Positions 21,045 through 33,186 of a stretch of 64,000 nucleotides of DNA are shown here, in pieces. A program made the position numbers and the translations under genes. Under the pieces are notes generated by a model that was given only the letters and a program-made list of their open reading frames with translations, did no database searches and had not been told where the DNA came from. The DNA comes from Corinectria fuckeliana (lineage: Eukaryota; Ascomycota; Sordariomycetes; Hypocreales; Nectriaceae): NCBI GenBank assembly GCA_019137255.1, contig WPDH01000121.1:248001-312000 (forward strand), read 5' to 3'. Numbering within the stretch: position 1 is the stretch's first letter; the number at the start of each line of letters is the position of its first letter.

Positions 21045-21592
21045 GGCTGACGTACGTGTACTCATGCACGATCCCACTGCGCCTCCCCCACGTCGTTCCT
21101 GGTTCTCCCCAGACTCCTCACGAGGCAGCCTCCCTAAAACGCCAATCATTACGACGGAACCCATTCCCAGGTCTTGCGCCATGAAAAATTTTCACGTCTA
21201 TCAGCACGACCCCGCGCAATATGTATCTGTATCTCACAGGATCGGGCCACAATGATTGAGGCTCGTATTGGCCTTGCATGAAATGAAGCAAATCAAAGTG
21301 AGGCGACCAATATAGCCAGTCGACGGTGAGCCGGTCGGGCGAAGAACCGCTTGCTTACAGTCATGATCGACACCGAAAGATAGGAGGAAAGGCAACTAGC
21401 TGCAGGTCGATGCAATTTTTTAATTTTTTCGATCCAGGGAGATTGATTACTGTTGTGGCTGTTGCCATTGTGCGGGGATGAGGATGAACATCCTCATATA
21501 TCAGACACGTTTGCCAACAGCAACCACAAACAAATATCAGCCTCCGATTTGTGATCCACCGCCCAGGTATCAAGCCATCGTGGTCATTTACA

Positions 21593-24029
21593 ATGACCGA
21601 GCTTCAGTGTCTTGGTGCCAAATTCGAAGGCTCCGATGTCCAGGGCTACCATAGCTCACTGAGCGAGAACTCCCCCAGTCCGTTTGTGGTAGGCACAAAC
21701 CAGTCAACAGTAGAGTTGGCACCTTCTGACTTGGTCATTCAGCAGACTTCAGGCGCTTCCTCGCATACCTCCCTCTCCTTGAGTCCCAATATTTCCCTGC
21801 TTCCATCCACCCATGACACGACGAAATCGCACCACCATATGAAGCATTTTGAACGCTTTGTTGATGCTCTCCAACTGGTACTCACCAGGTCTTTTCATGT
21901 GGAGAAATAGTACTTATTCATTTCAGTCTGCTAAACGAGCGTTCCCAAACTCGGCATATTCTCGATACAAAGAGGTCCAGGTCCTGTTGATACGATGGGA
22001 GGAAGACGAACTTGAGGTCGAGTGGGAGATGGAAGAACTGCGCAAGGTCTTTCGAGACATGTATGGATTCTCAGTTGAGCAATTCCTCATCCCAACCCAA
22101 AATGCCCATCGTAAGCTCAACCACAAGGCTCTAGGCTTCGTAGAGGAACATGAAAAGGAGGACATGCTTCTCATCGTGTACTATGGAGGACATGGTGTCA
22201 TCAACAAAGCAAGACAGTCCACTTGGTCTTGGTATGCACGAACACCTTTCAGATAAGGGTCACAGCTAATCACTTGATAGCAAACCCGACAGAGCATACG
22301 CAACTGTTGAATGGTCGGCCATCCAAACCTTGTTCGAGATGGCCAAGTGCGACGTCCTTTCCCTGCTCGACTGTTGCGCTGGGGCTAGTGCCACGCCACT
22401 CACTGAGCGGCCGACCAACATCAAGGAGACAATTGCTGCTTGCGGCTTTGAGACGTGGGCTCCTCGGCCGGGACCGCAGTCTTTCACTAACACGTTGATC
22501 GAAGTCCTGAAGGAATGGGCATCTCAGCTGCCCTTCTCTGCTGCAATGCTCCACAGTGAAATCCTGACACGGCTCAAACATGCGCCGCCACGACGGTCAT
22601 CTCACGGTACCTTGGTCGAGTCAAGGAAGACGCCGGCATATATCGTCTCTGCCCCCGATCCACACACCGCTTCCATCACACTGGGCCGCCTCGTGGACGA
22701 AGAGTCTTGTTCGTCGTCTTCATCTCGGGCCATCCCTGGATCCATACCGGAGAGCCTCTCGGAGAGAGTCCAAGGGGACAGCAACGTTTCAAGCGAGGAC
22801 CGTCTCGAGGCCTTGTTGGCCATAGACGAAAGGGGGCAGAGGAAGGCCCCACACGTCCTCCTGACTGTTGCACTCGAGGAAGATCAGCTCCTGGACGCGG
22901 CGAGTTGTGCTCGATGGCTGAAGCAGTTTCCACTTTTAGCAAAATTCGTGAGCATCGAGGGCGTGTACCGCAGCTATTCAACCTTGCTGCTTCTCTCAGT
23001 GCCAGTCGTACTGTGGGACTTAATACCAGACCACCTAGCTACGCGGTTTGTGGGATATGTGCGGTCCCGCAACCTAGCGCCAAGAGAAGTGCCTCAGAAG
23101 GAGGTAACAACGCCAATCCCCATCACCGGGCAGTCAGCTAGAGGCAAGACGGGCCACGGCTTTGATTACGCTTCCCCACTGAAATCGGTGTCAGGGCTGA
23201 GCAGTCTCGATTCCGGATATGACTCGTCGAGTATTCCGCGACCCGCGGCCTTGGTAACTACAAAAGTCGCCCGGAAAACAACGGACAGGTTGCACAGTGT
23301 GTGGCCGGGAAAGAAACGGAGCAAGGATACCCCTTCGGAGCTCCTAGATCCGAGGTACAAGTCCCTTACCTCGGTGCCGAAAGGCATGACGTCTTCGTCT
23401 GAGAAGGGACTCGATTCACTGAAAGAAACGGCCAAATGGCTGGTTGTGACAGTCGGGGAAGCAGACATGGATGATGACACCTCCTCAGAATTGACGTGCG
23501 TGCTCTGCTATGGGCGCGAGGTACAACGCAGTAAATCGATGAAGAGACCCAGTTGGTGAGTCCAAAAAACATTGGTCGAAAAACAAGGCACCGAGGCAGT
23601 GGAGGCATGGCCATCGCAGTGGCAACCTTACAAAGCGCCCTGGTGCTTCCGGAAGAATGAATGGCACATGGACACTGACGCTATCTTAGGAACGAGGAGT
23701 TTCGGTTCGAGGTAGAGAACGAGCCAATGTTCTACCATCTACGGCTGTCTATGTGGGAATCCCAGATGGACAAACTAATGGGCGACCTACACATTGACCT
23801 CCGCAGCCTAGTGACGAGGGGGCAGCTGCCCGAGCTGGGGGAGTGGCAGAGCCTGCGCAGCGACGGGAGGACAACAGGCGTGATCCGCATCGCACTGGCG
23901 TATCTGGACGCCAGCGAGGACGGGCAGCGGCAAGCCGAGGCGGCCAGGTGGCGGCAGCAGCAGCGGCAGCGACAGCGGAGGGACGAGGGACAGGCTCGTA
24001 TGGAGGAGATGGACTTTCGGGTCTGGTGA
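21593..24029 (+). CDS. caspase-like (peptidase C14 fold) protein with C-terminal C2 domain
   Basis: Exons 21593-21877, 21927-22231, 22281-23555 and 23690-24029 give 734 aa. After a Ser-rich N terminus, residues about 105-245 look like a caspase/metacaspase p20 core: VQVLLIRWEEDEL, then FRDMYGFSVEQFLIP, MLLIVYYGGHG with the putative catalytic His184, and LSLLDCCAGAS with the putative nucleophile Cys229. The middle is Ser-rich and partly disordered. The C terminus resembles a C2 domain: LTCVLCYGREVQRSKS, PSWNEEFRFEVEN (this joins exons 3 and 4), FYHLRLSMWES and MGDLHIDLRSL, then a Gln/Arg-rich tail. Caspase-like proteins of fungi are linked to regulated cell death, but substrate, activity and calcium binding are unknown here. 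The fold assignment is by motif reading only. Confidence 0.78.
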
Positions 24030-27000
24030 ACCGGGAGCCGGTACTGGGACTCGGGCCAAGGGTGAAAATGTTTGAGTACGTATGAGCACGGTACGGACGA
24101 GGTACAGACAGCACACTTGTCTCTATAGCTAGCAGGTACAGCATGTAAAAAGTACAAAACGTTACTACACAGACAAGGCTGGAAAAGTGGTCGGATCGGT
24201 ACGGAGTACGCTAGGGCATTTGATGGCAAGGAGATAACTCTAGTGAAAGGGGGAGCGCGGCACTCGAAGAAGGCCCCGTCGTGGATGCAAGACCAGGTCC
24301 CTTGCCTTGTCTCTCCACAAAACCAAGCTCCATCAAATCTTATCAGATCTTGGCTTCCTGCCCGACCCATCGGCCTGGGCCAGTCCTTGTCCAGTGGTCT
24401 CTCCTGGATGGAACACGTAGACTGGCGTCGAGGCGGAAACACAATTTCCCTCACCCTTGGCGCCCGAGGAAGAGAAACCCTTGGAAGGAAGGGGGTGTGT
24501 AAGTGTCGGTGTATGGCAGATGCTTGGCAAGTCGAGCCGAACAAACAAAAAAGGATGGAGGCGCAGAGCTGGCGGCCGGCCAGCCTCTCGCGGGACTTCC
24601 TGGCTGCATCCTCCCCATGCGTAGACCGCGGTCTATTCACCAGTCGCCAGTCACCATCTCCAGGTTATGACCTACCCATTGCTAGGACTGCAGCGCTGCA
24701 TTAGCTCCGCCGAAGTTGAAAGACAGGTGCAGCAGTGGGGCCTCTTTCTGTAGTTTTAGGTATGGATGCCTGCCGACCAAGAGTCGTTGTGAGAGAAAAA
24801 GGCATGCAGGGCGGAGAGTGGGAAGTGGATGGATAAGGTCCGAAGTCGGTGTCTATGTTCGACTCAACGAATGCCGGGACCAATTGTCGTCATTGTTGGG
24901 CATTCCGTTTTTGTCTTCTTCCATTCCATTTGGCTGATGAGCGAGATTAGATGGGATTGATAAGATTTGATGCATCAGATAAAGCCAAACCTGCTGCCGG
25001 AACGATCCGATTAGCCAGAGAGGTTTCAGTGGACCTCAATTGACTCAGACTTGAGCAAGGCGCCGTCGCAAAGCCGAACTCGAAGCGGCGAAGGATGCCT
25101 GGTTGGTCTCTCGTACTCGTTACCGAAGGGGTTTGGAAAAAGGAAGAGTGGAATTATGGAACAACTTGAGGCCAATTCACATCACGCCATCATAGATGCA
25201 TGCCACCAACAGCAGCGCCAGGTTGTTGGTTAATGGGGGCCTGGCACAGCGAAATTGCGGTGGCACTACACAAGTTCGAATAGCACAGGCGCAAGAACGA
25301 TGGATCGACATTCAACAAGATGAGGTAGCACGAAACTAACTATCTACAGAGCAGAATAAAACATGGATGAGGTGGCGAGCGGGCCTTGGACATGTGACGT
25401 GAGGCCGACGCGCCCCATCGTCCAGACGAACAGGGGGATGAGCGAGTAGAAGGAGGAATTGAAGACGGGGACAAGTCTCGTTCAACGGCGACTAGGTTGG
25501 ATGAATCGAACTTGAGGATTCGCCCTTGCCCAGTGTCGGGGATAATGGAAAACGGAGGAAGAAGCTGCTGATGGGGTATGAGTGAACAACGGAGCCTCAG
25601 GCCGTCCAGATGTCCGCGCACAGTGACGAGACGCTGCACACTGTCCTGCATTCTCCTCCTCGAGCTGCGATTCCATCAATGAGGATGCTCGAGTGGTTCT
25701 CTTGCATGCTGTCGTTGTGGAGGACATATGCAGCCGAGCTTGGTCGACTCTCCGTTCCGTTTCCCTTGTTCGTACTTGCCGGTGCAAAGGCCCGGAAAAG
25801 CTGGGTCCGGATACCGGAGTTGCAGCCGGAGAGAAGCCGGGGGGGCAAGTTGTAAGCGGGCATTGAGACGCAGTGCATTACGGATAGTTCACGTGGATCG
25901 ACATTCCTAAACTTTGATTTCCAAGTGGCATTGAGTGAGTGCGTAGCAGAAATCGAACATAGCATTGGCAAACAAGAGACATTACTGTATCGAAAACGGA
26001 CTTCGCCCCGGCAAAAGTCGGGGCCGGTGATGCTCTGCCGCAGCCTTACGCGGTCTATCTATGTACTTACATGTACTCCTTACATGGGCGTTTTTTTCCT
26101 TTTTTTTTTGGTGTTTCCTTTTCAAGTCCCACAATCGGGTCGTGACATAGCCGTGGTGGTCTGACTCTGAGTCTGGAGTCCGGGATGCGCGCCATTCAAG
26201 CCGCGGCTACTAGGCGAACCTCCGGGGAGGCTTGTTTGCTGGGAATCCTTGGGGATCAGGGGAGGTCGACAAAACATGAAAGCCTCACCGCTTGAGATGA
26301 ACCCAACAAAAAAAAAACAGGAGGGATTGATTGATCCTCATTCGAGGACTGTGCTGGACTGTACTACATACATCGTACGTACGTGTGACGAGATTGGGAT
26401 TGCGCTGAAACTCAGGAACCAGGGGTCGGAATGGGAAGCGGCCCAGAGTGGTGAGCCGCCAGTCGTACGACGCGCGTGCGAGTCTCTGGCAACACAGTAC
26501 AGTACATACATTCTAGCTGTGTGCGGTGGTCAATCTGCATTGCCGGTTTGGTGTCGAGTTACCAGCGACGGTCGACCTCCCAGGTACCGGTAGGCCGGTC
26601 AGGTCCGCGATTGTCGCCGGGATCGTGAGTCGTCGGGTTTGGCCGGGTCAGGGTTCGGTTGGTGGCGGTTGGTGGCGGTGGCTTTTTCTGCTTCGCTTGT
26701 CCTCCTTGGCTGGGATGGTCTTTCTTTTCTTCCGCGGTGACACAACGGTCGGGTAGCACAGGATTCTAGAAATAACTGGTCTTGGGGCTACGATCCGGCA
26801 AGAATGGGGGATGGAAAGAAAGGCTGTAGTGATATGCGGATTCTAAGGTGTGACAGATGATGATGGGAGGCAGTCGGTCTCCCACTCTCGGGGGGCTGCT
26901 TTGTTCGTCACGATTCGAAAGGGCGGGTGCGCCTGGGGCATAGTGACGTTTATGGTGTGGAGAACGCCGAGCGGACGTACCGAATGGCTTGGCTGGGGTT

Positions 27001-27500
27001 TGGCATTTGGCCACGGTGACTGATTGATTACGCTTGTGTCGACAGTGGCTAACGATTGATAAAAGAAATCAGACCCGGGGGCTGGCTTAGCTCGGCCAGT
27101 GAGAGGGCAGGGAGTGACAGCGCGCGGGTCGGGGGATCGGCAAGTCATTAGATCATCCATTACCCAGAACTGTGCAGTGGCTTTGGCTGGCTTGGTTCAG
27201 CGTGTCATGATGTCGAAAAAATGGGGGAGCGGAATCTGTAGTACAGTCTGGGGTATATGTGCGCACTGTACAAGGTACCGTCACCTAAAAGTCGCCAGGT
27301 TCATGGTGGAAAATAGCCTTTTTGGTGTGGGCGATTGATTACCCACGGTAATAGCGAGCGGAGCGATCATGTGCTTGCAATTTATTCTACTCTTGAAGAT
27401 ATTGCTCTTGGATTATTGACAATGCGTCGCCAGGGTCTGAGATTATATTACGCATGCTGCATGCGTATACATTCTCTCTTGTGCGCGTCGTGCACTTCGT

Positions 27501-27531
<31 letters not shown>

Positions 27532-28739
27532 GATTTATTTTGGGCATGGACTCTTGGGTATCTATCCAGGACGCGGTTTCGTCAAGCTTTCCCTCCTCCC
27601 TAGAAGGCTTGGCTTTGGGCTTGGCCTGCCCAGCTGGGGAAGAATGGGCGCCGAACAGCGATTCCGAGGAATTCGCTCCGGTGCGGAAATCCATTAATGG
27701 GTACAACAAAGGACAAACGAGACTAGGGCGAGCGAGGTTCGGCCTTGGTGATCTCGGCAACGGATAACGGCCAGCCGCTAATGGTAGTAACAGAGTGCGG
27801 TCTACGGACATGTAGAGCGGCACGTGGACAGTGCATCGTGAAGTCGCTGTGGACTGCCTCCTTCCCGTCTCCTGCTCCCCAGCGTCCTCCTGGCACCGCT
27901 ATTCCCAGTCGCTCCCTGCCAATGGCGGGGCTCCGGAGCCGTGACACCGTGTCCGGTCAGCTGCTCGGCCTCAGTTGCCGCTTGCGGAGGGATGGTGCAG
28001 ATGGAAGGAGAATGCGATATTCAATCCTGGAGGTAGGTCTATCCGTAGACTAGTCAAGAGGGTGCATCGTGTAGATAGCCAAGGTTATGTATGTCTTGTA
28101 TCTTCTATTCGTCCTTAGCAATAATATCTGTCACATGGAAAGCAAAAAAAGAAAGAGAAAAAAAGAGCATACTTGGGTACGTACCCATCCGCACTGTGCT
28201 TGTGCTCTCCCCTCCCTGCCAAAAATGACCCTCCCTCCCCCCCCCAGGCAATTGACACACCCTCTCAACCCACAAACCACACGCCCGGGACGGGGACCTG
28301 GAACTGGGATTGAGAGACTAGGAATCCCCAACCCGCATCGGGGGCTGCTTCCTCGCCTTTGCCTTTAATTTTTAAACCTCCAACACGCCCACCCGCCTTC
28401 CCCCTCGGTCCTTCCTCTCCTATCCAAGCCCTCAATCCACACTTTGCTGAGCTTCCATCTTATCAATCGCATCAGCCGCTTTCGCATCTTGCTTGTCTCT
28501 TCTCTTGCGTCTTGCATCTCTCCACGCCCTCTGCTCTACAGTCTTTCATGTGGCCACCCTACATCGACATGCTCGCACGCTTCTGACAACGCCACCCACC
28601 AAAAGCCCCAGCGAGCAATTGCTTTGTCCGCATCTCCTCTCTTCACGCATACTTACCGCGCACCGCGCCACTCCTCCGGCTGCCATTCTCCCGACCTGTT
28701 GCGTGTGCGCCGACCACACGTACTCGCACCTCGCCTACC
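24030..28739. other. 4.7 kb gene-free region upstream of FAD reductase
   Basis: I find no supported gene. A 302-codon minus-strand frame over 23732-24640 starts at GTG and lies opposite the caspase gene's last exon, so I regard it as chance. Notable contents are a T-run at 26097-26110, a GT microsatellite at 27503-27530 and a C/T-rich leader from about 28370 to 28739. The size suggests an extended regulatory region or unannotated non-coding RNA, but sequence alone shows neither. Confidence 0.5.
27503..27530. repeat. (GT)14 microsatellite
   Basis: An unbroken GT tract in the gene-free region, preceded by CGTACGTG. Confidence 0.95.
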
Positions 28740-30590
28740 ATGATTGCCACATCCCCACTCTTGGTTGAGGGCATCGTCAACCCCGCCGACGCCTCCCCCG
28801 CCGATTGCGTGACGACCGAGGCTACCCCCTCCATCGCGCCGTCGCTCACCTACTCAGACGACGACTTCGACAGCCAGGAAGATGAACCCGTCAACCCCGA
28901 GCGCCGTCGTCGCGCATCGACCCGTCTCATCGCCCAGAGTGCCCGCGATATTCAACGTATAACCGGAGAGTCCAATGCCGAGTTTGTCGGTCGCTGCTGT
29001 GGTGGCGTCGGCAGCTGCTGCTTGAGCTCTCGTCGCCGCGATGTCGAGTATGAGGACGTTACTCTACCCGACAACGACGCTTTCAAGTCTCTTGTCATCA
29101 AGCTCGGCGACATTCCCACCGAACTCACAGGCATCCTCGACATGCCCGAGAAGATTGTCTCCTTCACGTCCATCCCTAAGCCAGTCAGCCCATCTCCCAC
29201 CGACTCGGCCATCTCTTTCGACGATGATGCCGAGGTAGCCCCTCGGCCCGACTTCCTCACGCCCGGTCCCGGCTATCAGGCCGTCGACACCGCCATTCAG
29301 CCTCCTCGATTCGTCCAGCCTCACCCTCCCCATAATGTCTACCCGGCTCGCATCCACGCCACCCGCGAGCTGACCCAGCCCGGCGCTGAGAAGCGCACCT
29401 ACCACTTTGACCTCGACATCACCGACTACCCCGCCGAGGAGATGTTTGACTTCAAGGTCGGCGGTGCCATTGGCATCATGGCTCCTAATTGCGACCTCTC
29501 CGTCGTGGACATTCTCGATGCCCTCATGGTGCCCCGCTTCCTCCGGGACAAGCCTGTCCTCATGAAGACCACCAAGGGCCGCTGGCCCACCGTCTGGGGC
29601 GACGACAAGCCCCGCGAGCTTGTCACCACCCGTCGAGACCTACTCACCTGGTGCACCGATATCCAGTCCTACGCTCCCACCAAGGCCCAACTCCGCGTGC
29701 TGGCTGAGCATGCCACCGCGGCCAATGAGAAGAAGATCCTCATGTACCTCTGCTCCAACGAGGGCCAGAGCGCCTTCTGCGACTTCCGGGGCGGTCCCCA
29801 GGTCACCCTCTCCCAGCTCCTCAATGCCTTTCCCAGCTCTCACCCTCCCCTGGATGAGGTTCTCTCCGTCCTGCAACCCCTTATGCCCCGCTTCTACTCG
29901 CTTTCCAATGACCCGACCGAGTCATACCAACTCCGTGATCACGCACAGCGCCGCTTGATTGAGATTGCGGTTACTGTTCACGAATCACTTGACTGGTCTC
30001 GTGGCTGTCGAACGGGTGTCGGGTCCGGCTTTTTCGAACGCCAGGCGCGCAAGTACATCCGGGCTCAGAATGCCGGAGAGAAGTCGCCCCAGTTTTACGT
30101 GCCCATGTTCAAGGGCCTGATGGCAAACCCCCTGGCCAAGCAGTTCAACTCGGACGGCCCGATGCTTCTAATCGGTGCTGGTGTGGGTATTGCTCCCTTC
30201 CGAGGCTTCGTACAGCGACGCCTGAAGCAGGCCAACTGCGCCAACAAGGTCTGGGTGCTGCAAGGCATCCGCGATTCGCTGGTAGACGAGATCTACAACG
30301 GCGAATGGGGCGTGCACGAGTCCGAAGTCAAGCGGGTGGTGCAGAGCCGAGCCGGCACGGGTCGCTACGTTCAAGAGGAAGTGCTTAACCAGTCGGACCT
30401 AGTTTGGTATATCATCAACTCGCTCGATGGACGCGTCTTTGTGTGCGGCAGCAGCAAGGGCATGGGTGAAGGCGTCGAGGAATCGCTGGTTGAGGTGGCC
30501 ATGGCCAAGGGCAACCTGGAGCGCGAGGAGGCTCGTAACTTTTGGCAGCTCAAGAAGGAGGAGGGCCGATACATTGCCGAGACATGGTAA
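28740..30590 (+). CDS. FAD/NADPH oxidoreductase of CPR type lacking a flavodoxin domain
   Basis: A single exon of 616 aa from an ATG at 28740. The C-terminal two-thirds is the reductase half of diflavin enzymes (cytochrome P450 reductase, methionine synthase reductase, sulfite reductase). It has a connecting region (GAIGIMAPN), the FAD motif RFYSLSNDP, a GVGSGF loop, the NADPH pyrophosphate motif LLIGAGVGIAPFRGF, WVLQGIRDSLVDEIY, FVCGSSKGMGEGVEE, and a C-terminal aromatic residue (YIAETW) like that which stacks on FAD in P450 reductase. No FMN-binding flavodoxin domain precedes it. Instead there is an acidic N terminus with Cys pairs at 86-87 and 93-94 (FVGRCCGGVGSCCLSSRRR), possible palmitoylation or metal sites. 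The electron acceptor is unknown. Confidence 0.88.
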   Translation: MIATSPLLVEGIVNPADASPADCVTTEATPSIAPSLTYSDDDFDSQEDEPVNPERRRRASTRLIAQSARDIQRITGESNAEFVGRCCGGVGSCCLSSRRRDVEYEDVTLPDNDAFKSLVIKLGDIPTELTGILDMPEKIVSFTSIPKPVSPSPTDSAISFDDDAEVAPRPDFLTPGPGYQAVDTAIQPPRFVQPHPPHNVYPARIHATRELTQPGAEKRTYHFDLDITDYPAEEMFDFKVGGAIGIMAPNCDLSVVDILDALMVPRFLRDKPVLMKTTKGRWPTVWGDDKPRELVTTRRDLLTWCTDIQSYAPTKAQLRVLAEHATAANEKKILMYLCSNEGQSAFCDFRGGPQVTLSQLLNAFPSSHPPLDEVLSVLQPLMPRFYSLSNDPTESYQLRDHAQRRLIEIAVTVHESLDWSRGCRTGVGSGFFERQARKYIRAQNAGEKSPQFYVPMFKGLMANPLAKQFNSDGPMLLIGAGVGIAPFRGFVQRRLKQANCANKVWVLQGIRDSLVDEIYNGEWGVHESEVKRVVQSRAGTGRYVQEEVLNQSDLVWYIINSLDGRVFVCGSSKGMGEGVEESLVEVAMAKGNLEREEARNFWQLKKEEGRYIAETW

Positions 30591-33038
30591 TCTAAACCAA
30601 TCTGAAGCCGAGGACGACTGACCTCGTCATGATTGCGACATCTTGCGTGAGAATCGCGAGAATCGCGGGCAGCGACGTCAGCAAAGAGCTCTAGGGAGAC
30701 ACCTCGCGAGATAACGGGCAGGCTGTGATCTGTTGATTAGGAGAGAAAATCGTCCCCAAAGTTGAGTGCGTACGAGAACGAGGAGCCTGTACATATCCCT
30801 GATTACGACATGACACTAGGATCTGGATGAGCCGACGCATAGATGGCCACGGCGCAAGCAAGAAAGAAGGTACGACATGGCGCGGGCATTGTCATGAAAC
30901 GAAAGAGGGCAGCATTGGGAAAGGGGTTCGGCGTTATGGGGCTCGAGATTTGCGATTCTTTCGATGATTTGGTTTTAATGATTCAGACTTGGCTCTCAAC
31001 GTCTATAGGACGTGTGGAGAGTGATCTGAAATCCCTGTTGTACATGCAGACGTCAATACCTTTGGCAGCGAATGATAAGATCCACGATGCTAGTGGATGT
31101 GCCTATCCAGACCAGACATTGACCTGACCTGGCCATTTTTTTTACATTCAGCCTTTACTACGCATTTGCTCAACTTAAATATGGCTTCGCATCTGAGTGG
31201 TTGTGTGAAACCAGGGGATTTGTGGATTTGTTGAACATGACTACATTTTAGCTTAAGCAAAATCCCAGGGGTCCAATCTGTTGATGGATACGAGGTACGA
31301 ATACGCAACGTGCGACATAGATATCTATAGTCGCATGCGAGATGGCGTGCGAGCGGGCAACAATAAGTTCGATCGATATAGGTTGCGTTTCATAATGACA
31401 TCGGTTGTGAGCGATGCTACACATAGGAGGAGCTGTGTGATGACGACCAAAGGGCGGCCAACAATGGCGACATGGTTGAGTGGAGGCAGACAAATTCGTG
31501 TTTGGCGAGCCATGATGCCATCAAGCCGACGAACACTGTCATTCCATTCGGTTGTTTCGTCGACACCTTAGGCCTAGATATGCGGTCGGGGTTCCGGAAC
31601 TGGAGAAAGGCCTCTCTGTATGTAAGTGGTGTATCATGCTGAATCAGCTGCGTGTAATCCTCAGTGGGACCGACGAAGGATGGATTTCCAACACGCGCGC
31701 GCGAGGAACCTGGTCCGAGCGCCCGGCCAGCAGAAACCCGGACGGTCCAACGGTAGTTTCGGGCCCCGGTGCCCAATCAAGAGACGTAGACAAAATCATC
31801 GCTCCGGGATTACGGCAGGGTGCGAGGAGCGGTCAGGGGTTTGTTTTTGGTTTGTTTTGGTTCGTTTCTGTGCAAGTTTGGTTGACGGGATGGGATGGTG
31901 TCATTTCTTAAGGAGGGGTAGGGAGTTAGATGGAGGGAGGGGGAGGGGGAGGGGCATTCGATCAGCGTGTGTAGGTTTAAATGACATGGGTTCTGAGGAG
32001 ATGCATACATAGTAGGTAGGCGGTGGGAGAACGGGGGTTCGGTATGTATGTAGTGTCGATGAAGGAGAGAAAGGTTGGGGGTATATCCGGTGCATGGTTG
32101 GAATTGTTTGACTCAAGATGGGTATGGCGTGCAGTGCCATGCTGTTAGACTTGGAGACCTGGAGGGGTTACTAGAGACGTCTCTTTGGAACTGGGAACTA
32201 GGAACTGAACCACACAACAACCAGCTGAATAATGGGTTCTCCCTCGGTTCTACTTTGCAGGAGTGTTCAATTGACATGTACAGAGCTATCGTCTACTTAG
32301 ATGTCACATTGAATGCAGTTGGTGTCGCCCATCTAGTATCAAATCCAAACTCCAGGGTAGTTCCCCTCGACCTGACAAAGAGGCCGACGACGATGGAATG
32401 GATCGGGTCAGGCAAACAAGCCCGGGACCCAGCCTCGCTTACAAGTTCCTGACCAAGATTTTCTGCATGTCGAAGCGCAGAGAACCCGCTGTTCGAGTCG
32501 TTTCGGCTGTACGGCCGGCCCTCCTACTGTATTGCAACTTGCGCGCGCTGTCACAACCCTGCATGCAGCATGCGTGGACGTTCCACAACTAGACCTACCT
32601 AGTCTGTAGGTTAACCGCGCGCGACTGATGGAATCGGCCACCCTGATTGCCTCCATCCCGTTCGCCGTTAGTCCAGTAGTCCCACCCCGTGGCTGGCCAG
32701 TTCCCTTCGAGGAGGTTCCATCTGTCGGGTAGACTACACGATGCATGGTGGGGGTTTTCGTGGCGTGCGCGACACGGAGCCGGAAGGCCAATGGATGGTG
32801 GGGTGGATTTCCACTTTGGGGAACAGACCCCTTGTTAGCCTACTTGTTTCCGCCCCTCCTTTTTTCTTTGCTGAGGCAGCGCTGAGAAACCAGAAGCACA
32901 GAAGCTTCGGCGCCGTGGATGCGCATCGCTGGGCTACTCGACGGCGGGGCCGGGAGAGGGCAGCAGGAGGACGAGGGACGACGGCCCCGGAGAGGGGTTT
33001 GCGGACCTCTTTGTCTGAAGGGAGGAGGCGGAGCTGCG

Positions 33039-33044
33039 TATAAA
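33039..33044 (+). promoter_or_regulatory. TATA box of the nitroreductase gene
   Basis: TATAAA in the context GCGTATAAAGGG, 143 bp upstream of the ATG at 33187. A C/T-rich leader and a CA repeat follow, a typical arrangement for a strongly expressed fungal gene. Confidence 0.7.
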
Positions 33045-33123
33045 GGGAACCTAGCCTCCCAGACGTCCTCCCCCTTCTCCCTCACTTACACTCTCACACA
33101 ACTCCCCTCTCTCTTCCAACACG

Positions 33124-33144
33124 CACACACACACACACACACAC
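33124..33144. repeat. (CA)n tract in the 5' leader of the nitroreductase gene
   Basis: About ten CA units, roughly 45 bp upstream of the start codon and so probably within the 5' UTR. Confidence 0.9.
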
Positions 33145-33186
33145 TAGACTCCCCCTTCTCCAGTCCAACCGCATCAACCCGACGCA

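Larger units (their letters stand above)
18648..21592. other. gene-free region upstream of P450 and caspase-like genes
   Basis: Both flanking genes start outward, so this 2.9 kb stretch is a divergent upstream region. ORFs are short and overlap in several frames. It holds GC-rich 11-bp repeats (20169-20222) and a near-perfect hairpin (21017-21044). I see no transposase, reverse transcriptase, tRNA or rRNA sequence. Confidence 0.5.
30591..33186. other. intergenic region upstream of nitroreductase gene
   Basis: No supported gene in 2.6 kb. G-rich stretches (GAGGGGGAGGGGGAGGGG near 31935-31953), short TAGGTA-type motifs near 32013, and the core promoter of the nitroreductase gene at the right end are what I can see. 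Confidence 0.5.

Noticed and set aside
23732..24640. 302-codon minus-strand frame after the caspase-like gene
   Set aside because: It begins at GTG, lies opposite the C2-encoding exon, and shows no domain.
25490..25540. Possible tRNA B-box (AAGTTCGATTCATCC on the minus strand)
   Set aside because: No A-box, acceptor stem or cloverleaf could be built around it.
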